A DNA stretch of 64,000 nt, taken from Apis mellifera (Eukaryota > Arthropoda > Insecta > Hymenoptera > Apidae). This document shows, piece after piece, positions 47,730 to 62,097 of the stretch. Each line of letters starts with the position of its first letter. Position 1 is the first letter of the stretch. A model generated the notes under the pieces. That model had not been told where the DNA came from, did not search any database, and saw nothing but the letters and a program-made list of their open reading frames with translations. The stretch is from assembly GCF_003254395.2 (NCBI RefSeq), contig NC_037643.1:10622963-10686962 (forward strand), read 5' to 3'. Both the position numbers and the translations under genes were made by a program.

Positions 47730-50700
47730 AGCACAGCGATAGGAAGCTAGAATCGAGAGAGAGAGGGAGAGAGAGAGTTGACAGCCAAGCACCGTTCCGT
47801 TTAATATGTCTACTTAGCGGCCTCCTCTCCGAGTGCACGCCCGTGTGAACAAAGACGATCGATCACGGATCGGTTGTTAAGGGTGGAATGCGAGAAACCG
47901 AGGTGACGAAGTTTCCCAACTACAGATGGGACAGTTTTAGGAAGGGGAGGGGGAGTTGGGAAGGCAAATTGAAAATCGATGCTGGTGCACCGGTGCGTTG
48001 TTGGAGGAAGGGGTTATCTTGGAGGGGTGGTGGAATCACGTTGCTTCAAGAAATTCTGTTTATTTAACGTATTGAGGACGTGGTTCTCGAAGAATTCTCG
48101 AGTTTTAAATAAAAACTATTCGTATATAGTAGAAAATTCTTCTGTTTATGCATTCGGATGAATTTTTAATCGAATTCGATTGGGATTTCGTGTAATTATT
48201 TTCTATATGGAAAAATAGAAATAAATGAAGTATTCAAGTATTAAATAGTATTCGTTTATTATTATTGGATGGAGATTTGCTTTGCAAAAAGTCATCAAGA
48301 ATCTGATCAAGAATCTATTAACTGTATTAAGAGCATGTAAATATCGAGACAAAAAAAAAAATGGGAAGAAAAAGATCGAGGAAAATTAGAATGGAGTGGA
48401 CACGGAACAGTGGAACGTTTTAAAGAAGCCCTTTAACCGGGACTCGAAAAACGGAGGAGGATTAAAGGTGGAATTTTAAATCGAGGATCGCTGGGCAAGG
48501 TTGTGTCCTAATTGTGTTCTTTAACCTTTAATTCCTCGAGTTCTGAAAAAGACTTGGACTGGCGTAATTAGCAAAGGAAAGGGGTTAAGTCTGATGAAAC
48601 GGTCTAGAGGGGATGATGAACACAAGTTGAAGGGTTGATATGTCTGTTTACCTGTAGCTCGCTGCAAAGGAGTGTCAACCAATTCGATTCTCGTACGATC
48701 GCTCGTCGTGTTTCGTCCTCTTTGAACCTTCGTTGCTCATTGATTTTTCAATGCCTACGTATGTGCTACGTACGTGCTTTCACGATCGTTGCTACAAAGG
48801 TAGGTAAATTTAATTTGTCGGTTAAAATTCTCAAGGGAATAATTCATTAACTCCTTCTTTCCCTTCTTGGAGAACGAAATGATTTTTTTTCATTTTCTTC
48901 ATTTTGTACATCTTCTTTCCCCGAAATTTATTTTAAAATAAAGGGCGGCCTCAAAGTGTCGGCGGGAATTATATAATTAAGGGAATTAAAGGAGAACCGG
49001 TGTTATTAAGGCGATTCGGTTTACAATAGGATTAAAAGCCAATCCTAATGGACGTTGATTTTAACACGTTCGAACAATGTTATTACAGGAATGTCTATTC
49101 AATATAACGTATGATGCATTATGTGTATTTCACAGAGTGTTTGTAATAATATTTAGGGAGATATCAGGAAGATAATCTCGTGTGATATCCAAGTATGATA
49201 TCATGTATCTCGTATGATGTTAAATTATGTAACAGAATTAATAAAATAATTATTACTTTAAAATTCCTTAAATTAACAAAAGAAAGGAAGTTTTACGTTT
49301 TAATAGAAAATAAAAGCGAACGATTTATCACAACGTTTATAACCATTTTTATATCTTTTATAATAATCTCTTGAAACGAACTTCGAAAGAACTATCGATA
49401 GATATTTTTATTTTGAATACATTTGAAATGAATACACATGAAATAAGAAAAAAAAAAAAGAAAAAGAGAAAGGCAAAAAAAAAAAGTTACATATATCTGG
49501 TAAAAAAAAAAAGTTTCGAACCATAAATCCGAAAATTCACAGAATGTAATTTCAACGAATTCACATTTCGCCAATCCCTTTATTGAAGCGTGCATACCAC
49601 TCGATCGATCGAGGTGTATTGAAGCCACGATTTAACCGCGAAATTTAATAACGAATTTTTCTATTTTTCACTCGTCCGTTTAGCTCGTCCGTCACTTCTA
49701 TTCTAGTATCAAAGAACCTATCTCGACAAGTATTCTCGAGCGGGAGGAACCAAATGAAAAAAAATCAAAAAAAAAAAAGAAAAAAAAGAAAAAAAAAGAA
49801 AGAAAAAAAAAATAATCGATCCTCCTTGAAAAATCGAATTTTTCGTCGTCTATGGTACTCGACGGAGTATGCTAAATAAAAAAAAGAATTAATCGTCCAC
49901 AGATATATATCCACACACGCTCGCAGATATACCAACTAGAATTCTCCTCTATTTTCACGTGTTATATCGCATTTACGCTCGACGATCGAGCACCACAAGC
50001 GACAAAAAAAAACGCTTTCTCGATTTTTTTTTTTCCCAACACGGGTTAAACACGGGATTATGAATTTTTCAATAAATATGGAATTGCTCTGTTTGCGTTT
50101 TAACGTTTTATTTATTATGGATGCGCTCGTTAATTTTACATCGGGAGAATTTTCTTTTTTTTTTTTTTTTTTAGCCAATGTTCGACATATATTCGTTCGT
50201 GTTAAATTGATACGCGGCAAAGTAAATGATTTTGAAAAAATTCTCGCGTTTCGTTTCGAGAGGTCTCCGTTTTCTTGGAAACATTTTAAATTATGCATTC
50301 TCCTATTGAATACATTACACTGATGTATTATTATTCCTTTCTTCTAGAATTTATATAGGTTAAACGCGATTGCATTTCATTCTTCCCTTCCCCTCCTTTT
50401 TTTTTTTTTCGAACGAAGTGAGATTACATTTATGAATAATTATACAACGAGAGATATCGATAAGATATCTCGTAACTCGTGCGTGGAATAATTTTCACAA
50501 TCGATGCATCTTTTACGACCTACCGTATAATGACGATTTCCATTTTTATTTTCGATTCCAAGTTGCGAAAGTTTTTTTCTTTCTTTCTTTCAACGTGCCA
50601 TTAAACGCACGAAAGATAAAGATCGAAGCGTTTAAAAAAAATAATTCACAGGGAAACGAAAGAATCGATTGCAGTAAAACTGGCGACTATCTTTCATTTT

Positions 50701-52170
50701 CGTTTCCGTTGTGCACTTCAAAAGAATCGTCGTCGCTCTACGCGACGAGAAATGTTGTAGAGACGGACATAAATTAAATTAAAACGATTTAACGCGTTAA
50801 ATCGTTCTTTAGATATGCAATAAGAAAGTTGGAGCATAAATTTCCGTTGGTCCGCGAAAACAACTCTCGTAAAACGAGTATTTTACCGAAGTACTTTTAA
50901 TTCCTCGCGTCGAGTTATTTAACGTGCGGGTGATTAAGGGTACTGGCCCCTTTTATCCCTTCGTCGATACCTCGTTACACGGTGATACACTGCTAGTGCA
51001 TTTCTTAGGAAAAAAAGAGTTTCCCCTCGAAAAGTAGTCCCAGCTTGCAAACAAAAGCGAAAGCAAATCCGAGAGAGAAAATAAAAAAAATTTTCCAATC
51101 TATATTTACCATTTATCAATTACATTTTCAAGCTAATCCTTTCACCGTATTTACCCACCACGTTTTTCTATTAAAAAATAACGTCGTAGAATTTTTTTTA
51201 CAACCGATTTTCATATAACCGTGTTGTTTGCGCGCTAGGAAATAGTAGAATTTTTAACTTGGTTATTTTTTCCCATTCGATGGATAGAATGCGCATGCGT
51301 GTGTACATGATAAAGCAATAAAAACGGGCAAAAGGACAAATCTAACTAACGAAAATACGGATGATAAATTCGATTTGTTACGATTCGTCAGCGCGACATC
51401 TGTCGATGCATTTTTATAAAAATTACATTTTTCTTTCGTATAGAATGGTACACGCCTCTGGTATACCGAAATCACCATTTCAGAAGAAGAACGTTGCACG
51501 GCGATAACGCGGACATCGTGTATATACAGATTATGTACAATACCAATTACAGGCTTTGCGTAATGCTAATGTAGTACGTAAATGGCGCGAGCTAATTACT
51601 AGCATCAATCCTACGCATAATGCTAGGAACACCTTGTCTATATACGTGATCATCGATAAATCATTAAATTGACATCGCCTCCGCCGTCCAGATAAGTATT
51701 CATTCTTGCGATCTCGCGATCAATGATGAATTGTCGAACGCATAAAACGGGCGCGTTGTAAAATATATAAAGGAAAAAGTAAATAAATAGAAATAGAATC
51801 AAGAAGAAAGAGAAGGAGAATAATGGATCTATCGGGTCGTATTTCTGTGTCTCTCGACTGGATTTACAGGGGAGTCGAGTCACGGATCGTTTAACGACGT
51901 TTTCAACTTGCGATGGACTTATTACGGGACGGAACACGTCACACCTTTATGAAATAACGTTGTTCAACCCATTCCCGGGACGACTATTCGCCTCGTCTCG
52001 GGGCGCGCATTAAATATTTACCGGGCGAAATATGTGTCAGACTTTCACGCGAGTCATTTTGCATTTCGAGCCACTTGCACCACCCTCGCACCCCCTGTTT
52101 TTCACTCTTCGCTCCTTCTTGCCGCTTCTTCGGCTGCTGGTAAGCGAGAGCTCGCTTGATAAGTTTAAAT
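47730..52170. other. AT-rich non-coding DNA
   Basis: No exon recognised. Several long A- or T-rich runs occur, notably 49750-49812 (A with G interruptions) and a T run at 50155-50172. A patch with TAAT-type words lies at 51530-51640. Confidence 0.6.
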
Positions 52171-52708
52171 TAAACTTTCGTTCCCCCCCTCCTTGCGAAA
52201 AGAATCATCCGATATTTATGTTTAAATGGCCATTTTTCCTATTCTTATTAACGTGATTCGTTTGAAGGAATAGTTTTGTGAACAGTTTCTTTTCTGTTCC
52301 TTTTTGTTTTCGAGATTTCGAAAAGAAAACAAGTGAATGATAATTGATGATTAATGTATTTTCCTAAAGGAATTTTATTTATGATGTTGATATATTTTCT
52401 CAACTTCTGGTGAATAATCTTTTGATAACATTAGATTTTCAATAGAACGATTAAACTTTCGCTCCCCCCTGCTTGCGAAAAGAATCATCTGATATTTATG
52501 TTTAATTATTTATCCTATTCTTATTAATGTGATTCGTTTGAACGGATAGTTTTCTTTTCTGTTCCTTTTTGTTTTCGAGATTTCGAAAAGGAAACAAGTG
52601 AATGATAATCGACGATTAATGTATTTTCCTAAAGGAATTTTCGTATTTATGATGTATTTTCTCAACTTCTAGTGAATAATTTTTGATAACATTAGATTTT
52701 CAATAGAA
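52171..52708. repeat. Two-copy ~281-bp tandem duplication
   Basis: Copy 1 (about 52171-52451) and copy 2 (about 52452-52708) both start TAAACTTTCG and end with TTAGATTTTCAATAGAA. Copy 2 lacks several short segments, including TGGCC in an ATGGCCAT word and a GTGAACAG word. The copies are more diverged than those at 39765-40132, suggesting an older event. Confidence 0.93.
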
Positions 52709-53363
52709 TAAAATTATGTTTTTCTAGGATATTAAAGGGAAGCGTGTCAGATACGAGAACGTTCACGTTCGAATTGTATTTCATGCTTGCAATTACAAAC
52801 ATCTATCCAAGAGATAATTTGCATGGATTCTGAAGGGAACGAAAAGAATGGGGAAATGTTTGAAAATATCGAATATATGCAAACAAATATATATGCTAAC
52901 GAATCAGGCACACGGAATAACTAGGTAAATGCAATTGCTACCCCGAAATTCTCCCTCTTTTCTTTTTTTATTCGGAGTATATCATAAATTGCAATTTTCT
53001 GAGACTTTCGGTCGTGCACCCATACTCTAAATTGACTTTTTCACGAAATATATGCCCTCGTTTATTCTTCAGAGGCATATTCACACATGTATATTCATCA
53101 AAGCAAATTAGTTACCTCTTGAAATGTAAACGTGTCTGTAAAAATATCGAGCTATCATATTACTGAATTTACATCCTCGTTAATTATTTAGTTATTAATT
53201 TTCTTATTCTGATATTCGATCGGTAATTTATTAAATTTTTCTTCCTATAATTTTCTATTTGATATTTTGAATATTTAATAAACCATTTTTTACATTTATC
53301 CTTATACTCTTATATATTCTTTGATCATGGCTGATGTAACAAATGTACTTATAAAATCTTTTC
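52709..53363. other. AT-rich non-coding DNA
   Basis: No gene, repeat array or clear motif seen. Confidence 0.6.
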
Positions 53364-53681
53364 ATAAATCTTTATTTTCTCATTCAATTCTTGCTCATTT
53401 ATCTCAAATATCTTCGAATAACTGTTTCTAATTCGTATGTGCACTAGGAAATCACATTTCTTCCAAAAAAAAGGAAAAAATTTTACTCAGAAAGGTTAAC
53501 CCAATTCCAAAACTACTTATAAATCTTTATTTTCTCATTCAATTCTTGCTCATTGTCCCTCATTTATCTCAAATATCTTCGAATAACTGTTTCTAATTCG
53601 TGTACAGAAAATCACATTTCTTCCAAAAAAAAAAAAAAAAATTTTACTCAGAAAGGTTAACCCAATTCCAAAACCACTTAT
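53364..53681. repeat. Two-copy ~155-bp tandem duplication
   Basis: Copies at about 53364-53518 and 53519-53681 start ATAAATCTTTATTTTCTC and end with GGTTAACCCAATTCCAAAAC followed by a short tail. They differ by a small insertion in copy 2, a few bases around the TTCGTATGTGCA/TTCGTGTACA word, and poly(A) length. Confidence 0.94.
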
Positions 53682-53699
53682 CACGACCACCGAAATTCT

Positions 53700-54080
53700 T
53701 CCCCGATTTTAAACTAGCGGCGCCGTTAATTCTTCGAACATAAACGTCGCCCTAAAAATGCTAGAAGAATTCCAAGCATCCCGGCCGTTCCCGCGGCCGG
53801 CAAAACAGCCGGAATTCTATTTTGGAACAGAGTGCACAGTGTCGCATCGTATTGCATGCCTGAACTCCAAGCTTCTGAGCGAACTCGTGAATTAGAAATA
53901 ACACAGGCGCGCCTAAGCAAGCCTATGACATCCAACGAGGAGGGATATTTTAACCGACCTTCTCGCCGTTACGACGCACCGTCGCAAACTACGGAAATTC
54001 AACTGCAAGATTGTGGCCACGGAAATCTCCGTGTACCGCCCTGTACCGCTGGAATTTCAAAGTGTTTTAACTAGGGTCCC
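53700..54080. other. GC-rich island directly after a tandem duplication
   Basis: An abrupt change from AT-rich duplicated DNA to GC-rich, homopolymer-free sequence. Open frames of 80 codons (plus, 53832-54074) and 69 codons (minus, 53726-53935) overlap; neither has a recognisable domain. The left part holds the nested hairpin at 53766-53818. Possibly a fragment of an exon, a decayed mobile element or conserved non-coding DNA; I cannot tell. Confidence 0.35.
53766..53818. other. Nested hairpin with GC-rich core
   Basis: Outer arms AGAATTCC (53766-53773) and GGAATTCT (53811-53818) pair perfectly. Inside them CCGGCCG (53781-53787) pairs with CGGCCGG (53794-53800) around a 6-nt loop. The two stems are separated by unpaired 7- and 10-nt sides. 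EcoRI-type GAATTC words occur in both outer arms. Confidence 0.6.
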
Positions 54081-57000
54081 GTCGTTTTAATATCGCTCGA
54101 ACGATTAAAAGTTCATCTCGTCATGCTCGCTTTAATTTCTTTTCGTTTCGTTTTAAAATATTATTTTAATCGTTCCTCGCGTTTAAAACAGCGCAGAAAT
54201 TTTGAATGTTTGTTATAGAGATTGAAAAAGATTTAGTAAAAGTAAAATTGTATTCAATCATGAAATATTTAATCAGATTTCTTTAGCCATGTTCATTAGA
54301 ATATACATGTGTTCTTTGTTAACTGAAAATTTTCAATGAAAGAGGGAAAATATTGCTAAAAAATTATCCTAAGATCAATTGACAGGTGGTTCTCCTATTT
54401 TTGGAGCACTCTTTATATATATATAACTTCAAATATTTAAAAAAAAAATACAAGGACGACGATTTTAGAATGGTTATTCACAACAGTGAATGAAAATTTG
54501 TAGAATTTCGCAGTGTCGACTTACGCATACGTTATTCGTTTTCATTCGAGTAGCAGCACTTTCTGCAACTTCTATTTACCCAGGTCTCGCGCTGTAAAAT
54601 AAACGAACGTATATGGAATCGGCGTGGAGCAACCGCAGAATCGAAAATTTACTCGTCACGGAGCACGTCAAAGGGATTCTAACGTTGATGGTGATAGACG
54701 TGCGCGGAATATTTGCGAATCGGGATTCTCGCATGTATGCGTTATCGCTTGCTTTTTCCACGATCCTTGATTGAACGGGCCGATAAATAAAGGAGGTTAA
54801 CAGGTTTCGCCTAGCGGAAACACGATTCGTTGTGAAAATTGCTTTAATCCTAGAAACTGCTTACCGAGAAACTTGTGTCTTTAAATTCGGAGGGAAACGG
54901 TAACTGATTCTCGTTGAAATGTCATTGTATTCATCTGTAGTCTCGAGTTGGGAATAAAGGAGATAGCATTCGAGTTAAGTTTATTCGAGGATAATGTCGA
55001 TCTTTCGTCAAAAGTCGAAAGTTTCGAAAGATGTTTGCGCCCGTTACACGATGCTGTGCAAATTTTAAGAGTCGATGAATGGAAGAGAATGTTGTTATTG
55101 CTCTTGGAAACTGAAGTTTAATTTTGAAAAAAGTTTACGGAATTATATTAATTTCAATATACAATCGTATGAATGTATTCCAATATATAATTTATTTGTG
55201 GAATGATTTGAAACGTTTCCCCTTTTCTTTAACTGTAATCATTAATACTTAGAAATGATTTTGAACGTATGTATGTAGATTCATCAGGGAAAATGATTGA
55301 AGTTCAGTTTCAAATCATAAATGAATAGAGATATGTATATATATAATTTATTCAGGGATTGATATACATATATATATATCACTATTTCGAACAATTGACA
55401 TCATTATGTAGATGTAGATCGAAATGGAAATTCTGCTCGCTAATTGCAAATATTCCGTTAATTTGAAACTATCTATGAAAATTAGTATCGTGCCGTCGAA
55501 ATTAATTCCCTACTTTCCTATATATTTTCTTATATAACGTAGGTAGATTTCGGATTTAGACAGCGAAACGAAAATTGTAATTTAATAAATTTTACCGAAA
55601 CAATCGAAGAATTTGAAAAGGGAAAATTCTAAAATTATTATCGTTGTGCGCAAATTTCGTTTGATAACATACGTATCTGCTGAAATACCGAGACGAAGAA
55701 CAAATTGTCTAAAATCCGACGCTCTTTGTTGTGATATTAACCAGGTTGGTGAGCACGCAACACAGAGATATGCTTTTCTATAATAAACATTCCATGCAAG
55801 GTATATTGGCCTATCATTAAAGTTCAACAAGCAGCAAGCTTTTCCTCGAAGTTTACGCATAACACTGGGGATAGGATCCTCAAATTCACGGAGAAATTTG
55901 AGGAAAGCTGCACGTAGCGCTCAATTTTCTTTGTAATAGAGTTAGTTGGCGTGTATAAATCTTTTTGTATTTAACGAAATTCGTCGATATTACATTATAG
56001 GTATACAACTATAGATAGACTTTTAAAGTTTTCATAAAGTTTTCATTTTAGGTGTAACACGGTGTATTAAAATTCAGTTGAATTATTTTCTTATAAAGAC
56101 TCGTTAATTATTCGAGCCTCGGTGATAATAATTTAAATTTAGATGTATCATCATATTGGAAATGGAACGTTCCATGATTGATACGAAATTAAAATAATTA
56201 ATACATAGTGGAAAATTAATATAAAATATGCGAATTAATATAAAATATTGCCTATATCAATTAAAATAAAAGGTATCGAGAAATGATTTAAAATTGTCAA
56301 AGACTATTTGTTCGAAGCGTTTTAATTAAATTCCATGGTATTGATCATCGGTGACCTATCGTTGCTATCAATCTATTAAGAAAATTCCTTCGGCCGATAA
56401 CCGAGTTGTCTGTTTCGTTCTCAATATTATTACAATTATGAAAGACTTTATATATATATAAATAGAGAAAAAAATAAAATTATAAAAATATTATTGTAGA
56501 TATAATATAGATGTAGATATAATTATAATATTATTTAAGAATTAATTAAATCATAAAAATGTGAATTATATTAAAAATGATTATAATTAGAATATAATAA
56601 ATATTCCAATATTGTTAAAATTTATTTAATTGCTATTAATTGACTGTTCTTTGTGATTTGATTATATCTAATTAAATTAAAAATTTCTGATCTATCAAGT
56701 TGTCTGACGAGGCAGAAGAATTAAGAATTTAATCTTCATATTATTCATATCATTATAACGATAAAGTAATTGTACAAAGTCATTAGACATTCAAAACATT
56801 AAAAATTTTCAAAGAGTTTCAGATATTAGATCGAAGCTCAAAGTCGACGAGATTTAAAGAACTTTATAGTTTCATTTTTTGATATTGTCAAGAATTAAGT
56901 ATCATAGTCTAACGATTATCAGATAAACGATAAATCAAACAAAACTTTCTCATTTCTATTTATAAAAGAATGATAATAAATGTTGAACAATCACTCCTTA

Positions 57001-60000
57001 TGAATTTATACTTAATATACAAGAATTAATTAAACCATAAAGTTTCAATTCAGCTATTAATATAAAGTATTCGAAATTTGGATAGAAAAATTCAATATCT
57101 TTTAAATATATCATTTATGCTATCTGGAAAATATAATTCACAATTCTAATTATCAAAACACTTATTAATTTCTATCTACATATCTCATCATCAATCTCAA
57201 TTCTCCAAATTTCTTCTCACTCCAAACAATCAAAAACAACTAAAATTTTCAATCACTTAGAATATTATCCTTAAACATACACAAGTGACGAGTGACAATC
57301 ATCAAAAATATACTACTATTACAATTTCTACCAATCTTTAACGAAACAATCAATAACCATCCATCATCCCAATAATTAAATATCCTCTAAAATTCTCATC
57401 TCAACCTAAAAAAAAACGTTTCAAAGAACGGTTAAAATTTTCGATGGAAAAACTCGTTTCCAGAAGACGATGGAACCAGCGTTTCTTCATCGGGTCTCAA
57501 GTTTCTTTCGCACGCAGCTATGTACAGAGAGAGAGAAAGAAAGAGAGAGAGAGAGCAATCGATCCGATGCTCGAGGCTCTCGCGGCCCACCGCCTCATTC
57601 TTCTCTCGAATCTTCACTCGAATCCAGTCCTCCATGCAATTTACGTCTCTCTGCACTTTGCGTGGACGGATATTCCAGCGAACTTCTTCTCCTCGACCAG
57701 AGGAGGCTCTCTGCTAACGTAACACCCGCCTACCCGGTCGCGTAAAATAAAAGTTTCACAGTGGAACCGGACGCCTGGCACTGGATATCTGTATACGTTT
57801 ATCCTCGTCGACGTTTTACAACGGTCGGATCATTGCTGGCGAATAAACGTGTATCGCGATAAGAACGGTATTATATCTGCTTAGAGGTATTTTTTTGAAA
57901 CGCGTTGAAGCGGATATCGAGAGCGACGAGATCGCTCGTGTTTGAAGATCGAGTTTTGAAGATCGTTGGCACAGGTCATTCCTATTTTTACAAAGGGCTC
58001 GCGAAACACGCGTGGATGACGGTGAATCGACGTATAACACGCGTCCCAAATTAATCTCGGCGAGAGATATACACGTTTGGTTGGAAGAAGATCGGTTTGG
58101 TATTTAACGGGGAATCCCGACAAGATTTGCTTCTTGTTTTCATTGACTGGATTTTCATAGCATGCAGGAAGGATTTGTTTTCTGTGTTAACAAAGTGCAT
58201 GTGATTTAACGGTTTCTTCTTTTTTTTTTTAAACTCGTTTGAGGTTTATATCATCGTAAATCATAATCTTTATCGTCTCGATCATGCTACGTTCGCTGTA
58301 CTTTGGATTTAGATCTTTATAAATGGAATTGAAATATATAAGTATTCGTCAAAAAATGATATATGTATCTTAGAAAGAATCGAAAGAATTGGTGAGAAAG
58401 TAATTTTAAGGAATAAATTCTACTCGAGTTAGCTTAAACGTAGATTGTAGGAACAAGTAAATCGAGTACAATTCCATTTAAATAATTGATAATGAAATAT
58501 CAGAGTATTTGTAATTATTCACTCGATATACGTGAATCATTAGGGGGGAAAAAAAAAGATTCTGATATCCCGATAAGCAAGAATCAAAAATAGTTTGATA
58601 AGGATTATTTCGATACATTTATAATTTTCGTACGATAAATATATAATATAATTATATACGATAAAAATATAGTATTTAAATTGTTAACATATTTTTTTCT
58701 TCGAGTGACACAGTAATTTTACGATGTAGCGTAAAACTTTCAAGAATCGTTATCTAAAAAAAAAAAAATTGAAAAATTTGATAAAAGTCAAAAGACAAAG
58801 CTTATCTGTATTTATACCATCATTGATTTTCTCACTAATCTAATCTATTAGCTATATCATGCGGCGTAAATTCAATCTCGTACCACGTTTCCTTTCGAGT
58901 CTTAAATACAACCGAACCATTCAATGAATAACACAACCATTGAATGCAGAATAAAAAGAGAGAGAAAAAAAAAAAACTATAGCGTTCGTGGAAAATACGT
59001 GTGCATCGTAGACGGCATAGCGTGAAAGCTGAGGATAGAGTTTTCACAAATGATCGTGCTCAGTGACGGTGAACAGATAGAGGACAAATAGGAGAAACAG
59101 AAGGGAGGAGCAGAAGGCCGGCCAAGTTTGCCAATTTCGCGGTGCGATTGAACCCGGCCGGATGTGCTCGGCAAGACGTGAGTAAGCCGCTTTATTACCA
59201 GCCGAGCGAAAGTTAAGCCAGCTTTTCAAACCCCTCTCGAATCTTTCTTCAAGTATCGATTAACTTCTCGACCGCGAAGGCTTAAAGCGCCTTCAACGCC
59301 TTCAACGAGGGCACACCTCGATCAGCGTCGAAATTTTCGAAACAGTTTCATTTCCTTTTCGGGCCACGCGAGTCTTTAATTTTTATCTTAACCCATTGGA
59401 ACAAATGTGTCGATAGACAAAGCGGTGTCAAAGAGATTTGCGAATATTCCTCCTGCTTTCGAAAAGTTTTCTAACGAATGAAACTTTGGAGCGCTTCGTC
59501 CACGTCGAGAAGATTTTGATGTTATTCCGTTTGAACTTGAAAAGTATAATTTCGATTCGACAGAAGCAGAATTTTAATCGTGTGTTACAATTCTAGACGT
59601 GTTTCTCCAGGAAAAAGTTATTTCATTTCTTCTTGGTTGAATATTAAAGTGACTTTGATTTTAAATACGATATAAATTTTTAAAATATAAATGCTGCTTT
59701 AAGAAACACGTGGTTTGTAATCGAATGTCATCGCTGATAGAGTAAAAGATAACATCTGAGATAATATCCGTATATATATATAAGCAATTTCACAATCGTT
59801 ACAAATTCGCAATTTGTAATGTATATGAGAATGCAAAGAGTAAAATAAGTAAAAATTACAGTTGAAAAGATTGAAGCGACGTTGGAGATATACGGTTTCA
59901 AAAACGTGCGAACGCGTGTGATGGATCGACGGGTCGGGACGCAATAATTTACCAAAAAGGCGAGAAGATAGGAAAGGGTGGGAAGGCGAGGCGTCAACGA

Positions 60001-61507
60001 CGTGCCGGAATCCAGAGAGTATTCGTCGAACGACCACCGATGAAAGGAGAAACTTCGATCGTTTATCACGCGCGTTTCGAGGCCGAAGTTTCGCCCCAAG
60101 TTAAACTGTTTGGACGAGCACGAGGCACGCGGATTATGGATCCAAATCGTCGATTGTTATCGTCCACGCCCTTCCCCACCTTCGCTTTAATCCCGCGTGT
60201 CTTTTCGATAAAGCTTCGCGACCCCGCGGTTTCCTCCAAACAAACACCATTCACAAACTCACGTCCCTAATAACGAATTAAATTATACGATTCAATCAAC
60301 ACTGTTTTTTTTTTCTTTTCCCTCCCCTTAATGGCCATTTTTCCTTTATTATCCGCCACTCGACGCTCTCCTTATCCTCGAGGAACACCCCTTTTGAAAC
60401 ACCACTTCAGCTTCCCCGTGCGAATCAATTGAACGAGTCGAAATGAGCGACGAAATGATCGTGTTTTATTCAGGACGTTCTTACTTCAATTCTATCTTTT
60501 GTCCTTTCATTGCCACTCCACGTTGGTGTTGGCGAGGTGTGCGAGCGCGGATATCGTCGAGTGCGAGGATTGTTCGATCGAGATTCGATATTCATTGAAT
60601 GAGAAATAAATTAAATTCAAAGTGTTAGTGAGAATGATTGTTAAAGGGACGAATTTCTCCCTTTAGAAATAAGTAGGATAAGAAAGCTACGTATTCGTTG
60701 ATGCGAGATTTTTCGAATTCTCCCGATGTTTAAATAACGATGAGGATAAAAATTGTAACGATAAAAATTCCATAAAAATCTCGAGGCAATCTCGTCGATC
60801 AATCTCGCTCCATTTCCTTCCTCTTGAAACTTTCTTTGTTTACGTTTACGTCTTCCTTCGCCTCGAAATATTTTTCCAAGAACAAACGTCGTTCACCAAG
60901 GAAAAGAATTCCACGGGCGAGGGAAAGAATTCCAGGGCACAGCGGGTCGGAGCAATTAATCAAATCACGGAAAAGGCGTGACGCCGACTTTGAATATTCA
61001 GCGGGTCGATATCGCGTAAAAAAAAACGACGATACACGTTTAATCAGTTGATGACTTTCTCCACGCACCCGAGAAACTCGAATCAATGTTGCTGCTTCGA
61101 CCTTCGTGGCCTCGTTCTTTCCTTCCTTCCTTTCCAAGCTGACCCTCGTAGATAACGACAGCCTGTCCACGCCAGGAAATCGGTTACGACTTCCGATGAC
61201 GAAAATTCTATTCGAATATTCGAATTATTCAGTGATTAATTTTAAAATATTCGATTTTTATTTTATTTTAACTCGATACATGAAAAATCTTGGAACGTGA
61301 TCATAAAATGGATCGGCAATAATCTCGATTCGTTGCGAAATATCGAGATGGAAATTCTTATTCCTTTCCAAAATTCGAGTTTTCTGTAAATTAATGATGA
61401 TTTTATACTACGTTTTTAACTAGCCTGTCGTAAATAATGGATGGATGAAAGTTTTGAAAAGCAAATTTTTAGCAAAAAATATTTTAAAATTTTGACGTGA
61501 GAGAAGA

Positions 61508-61526
61508 TTTTTTTTTTTTTTTTTTT
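61508..61526. repeat. Poly(T) tract, 19 nt
   Basis: Uninterrupted run of T. Confidence 0.9.
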
Positions 61527-62074
61527 AATTGTCGCAGGAAATACGCATATCCGATACGTTACGAGTAGATGCTTGCTATTTTTGATATTCACGAACGATG
61601 TACACGAAAGTTCGTATTTTAATTTTTTGGACCATCAATTAAAATGTATTTTGTATAAATTGATGAAATCACGGGGAGAATTGATATTGTTTAATTATTG
61701 TTTACGCGAATGATCGAATTTAACATTCGAAACAACATTCGATAGTTATTTTGCAACAATAATAGTTTCTTGTACACGCAATTAAATAGCGTGTATCGCA
61801 GCTTGTCGACATAAATTTCCAATTATTAAAGCTATTTCGATATACCTGCGTAAAATTTACATTCACATTCTATGATAAATATAGATCGGTGAATAATACG
61901 ATTTCTGGAAATTCGCTGATAAAACAAATATATTAATTAATCTCCGTGAAATTTCAACAGTTAAAACAGTCAATTTGAAAAAGTAAATTTTAACTGGCTG
62001 GCACGGTTTAAGCTCCAATTATGGTATCAAGCGCCGTTGCAAAAAGGACAATCCTCATTCGATTATCAAAGTTA

Positions 62075-62097
62075 AGCTGTATTAGCCACATACAGCT
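62075..62097. other. Small hairpin
   Basis: AGCTGTAT (62075-62082) pairs with ATACAGCT (62090-62097) around a 7-nt loop. It lies within a less repetitive stretch that holds an unrecognised 87-codon frame (62021-62284). Confidence 0.4.
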
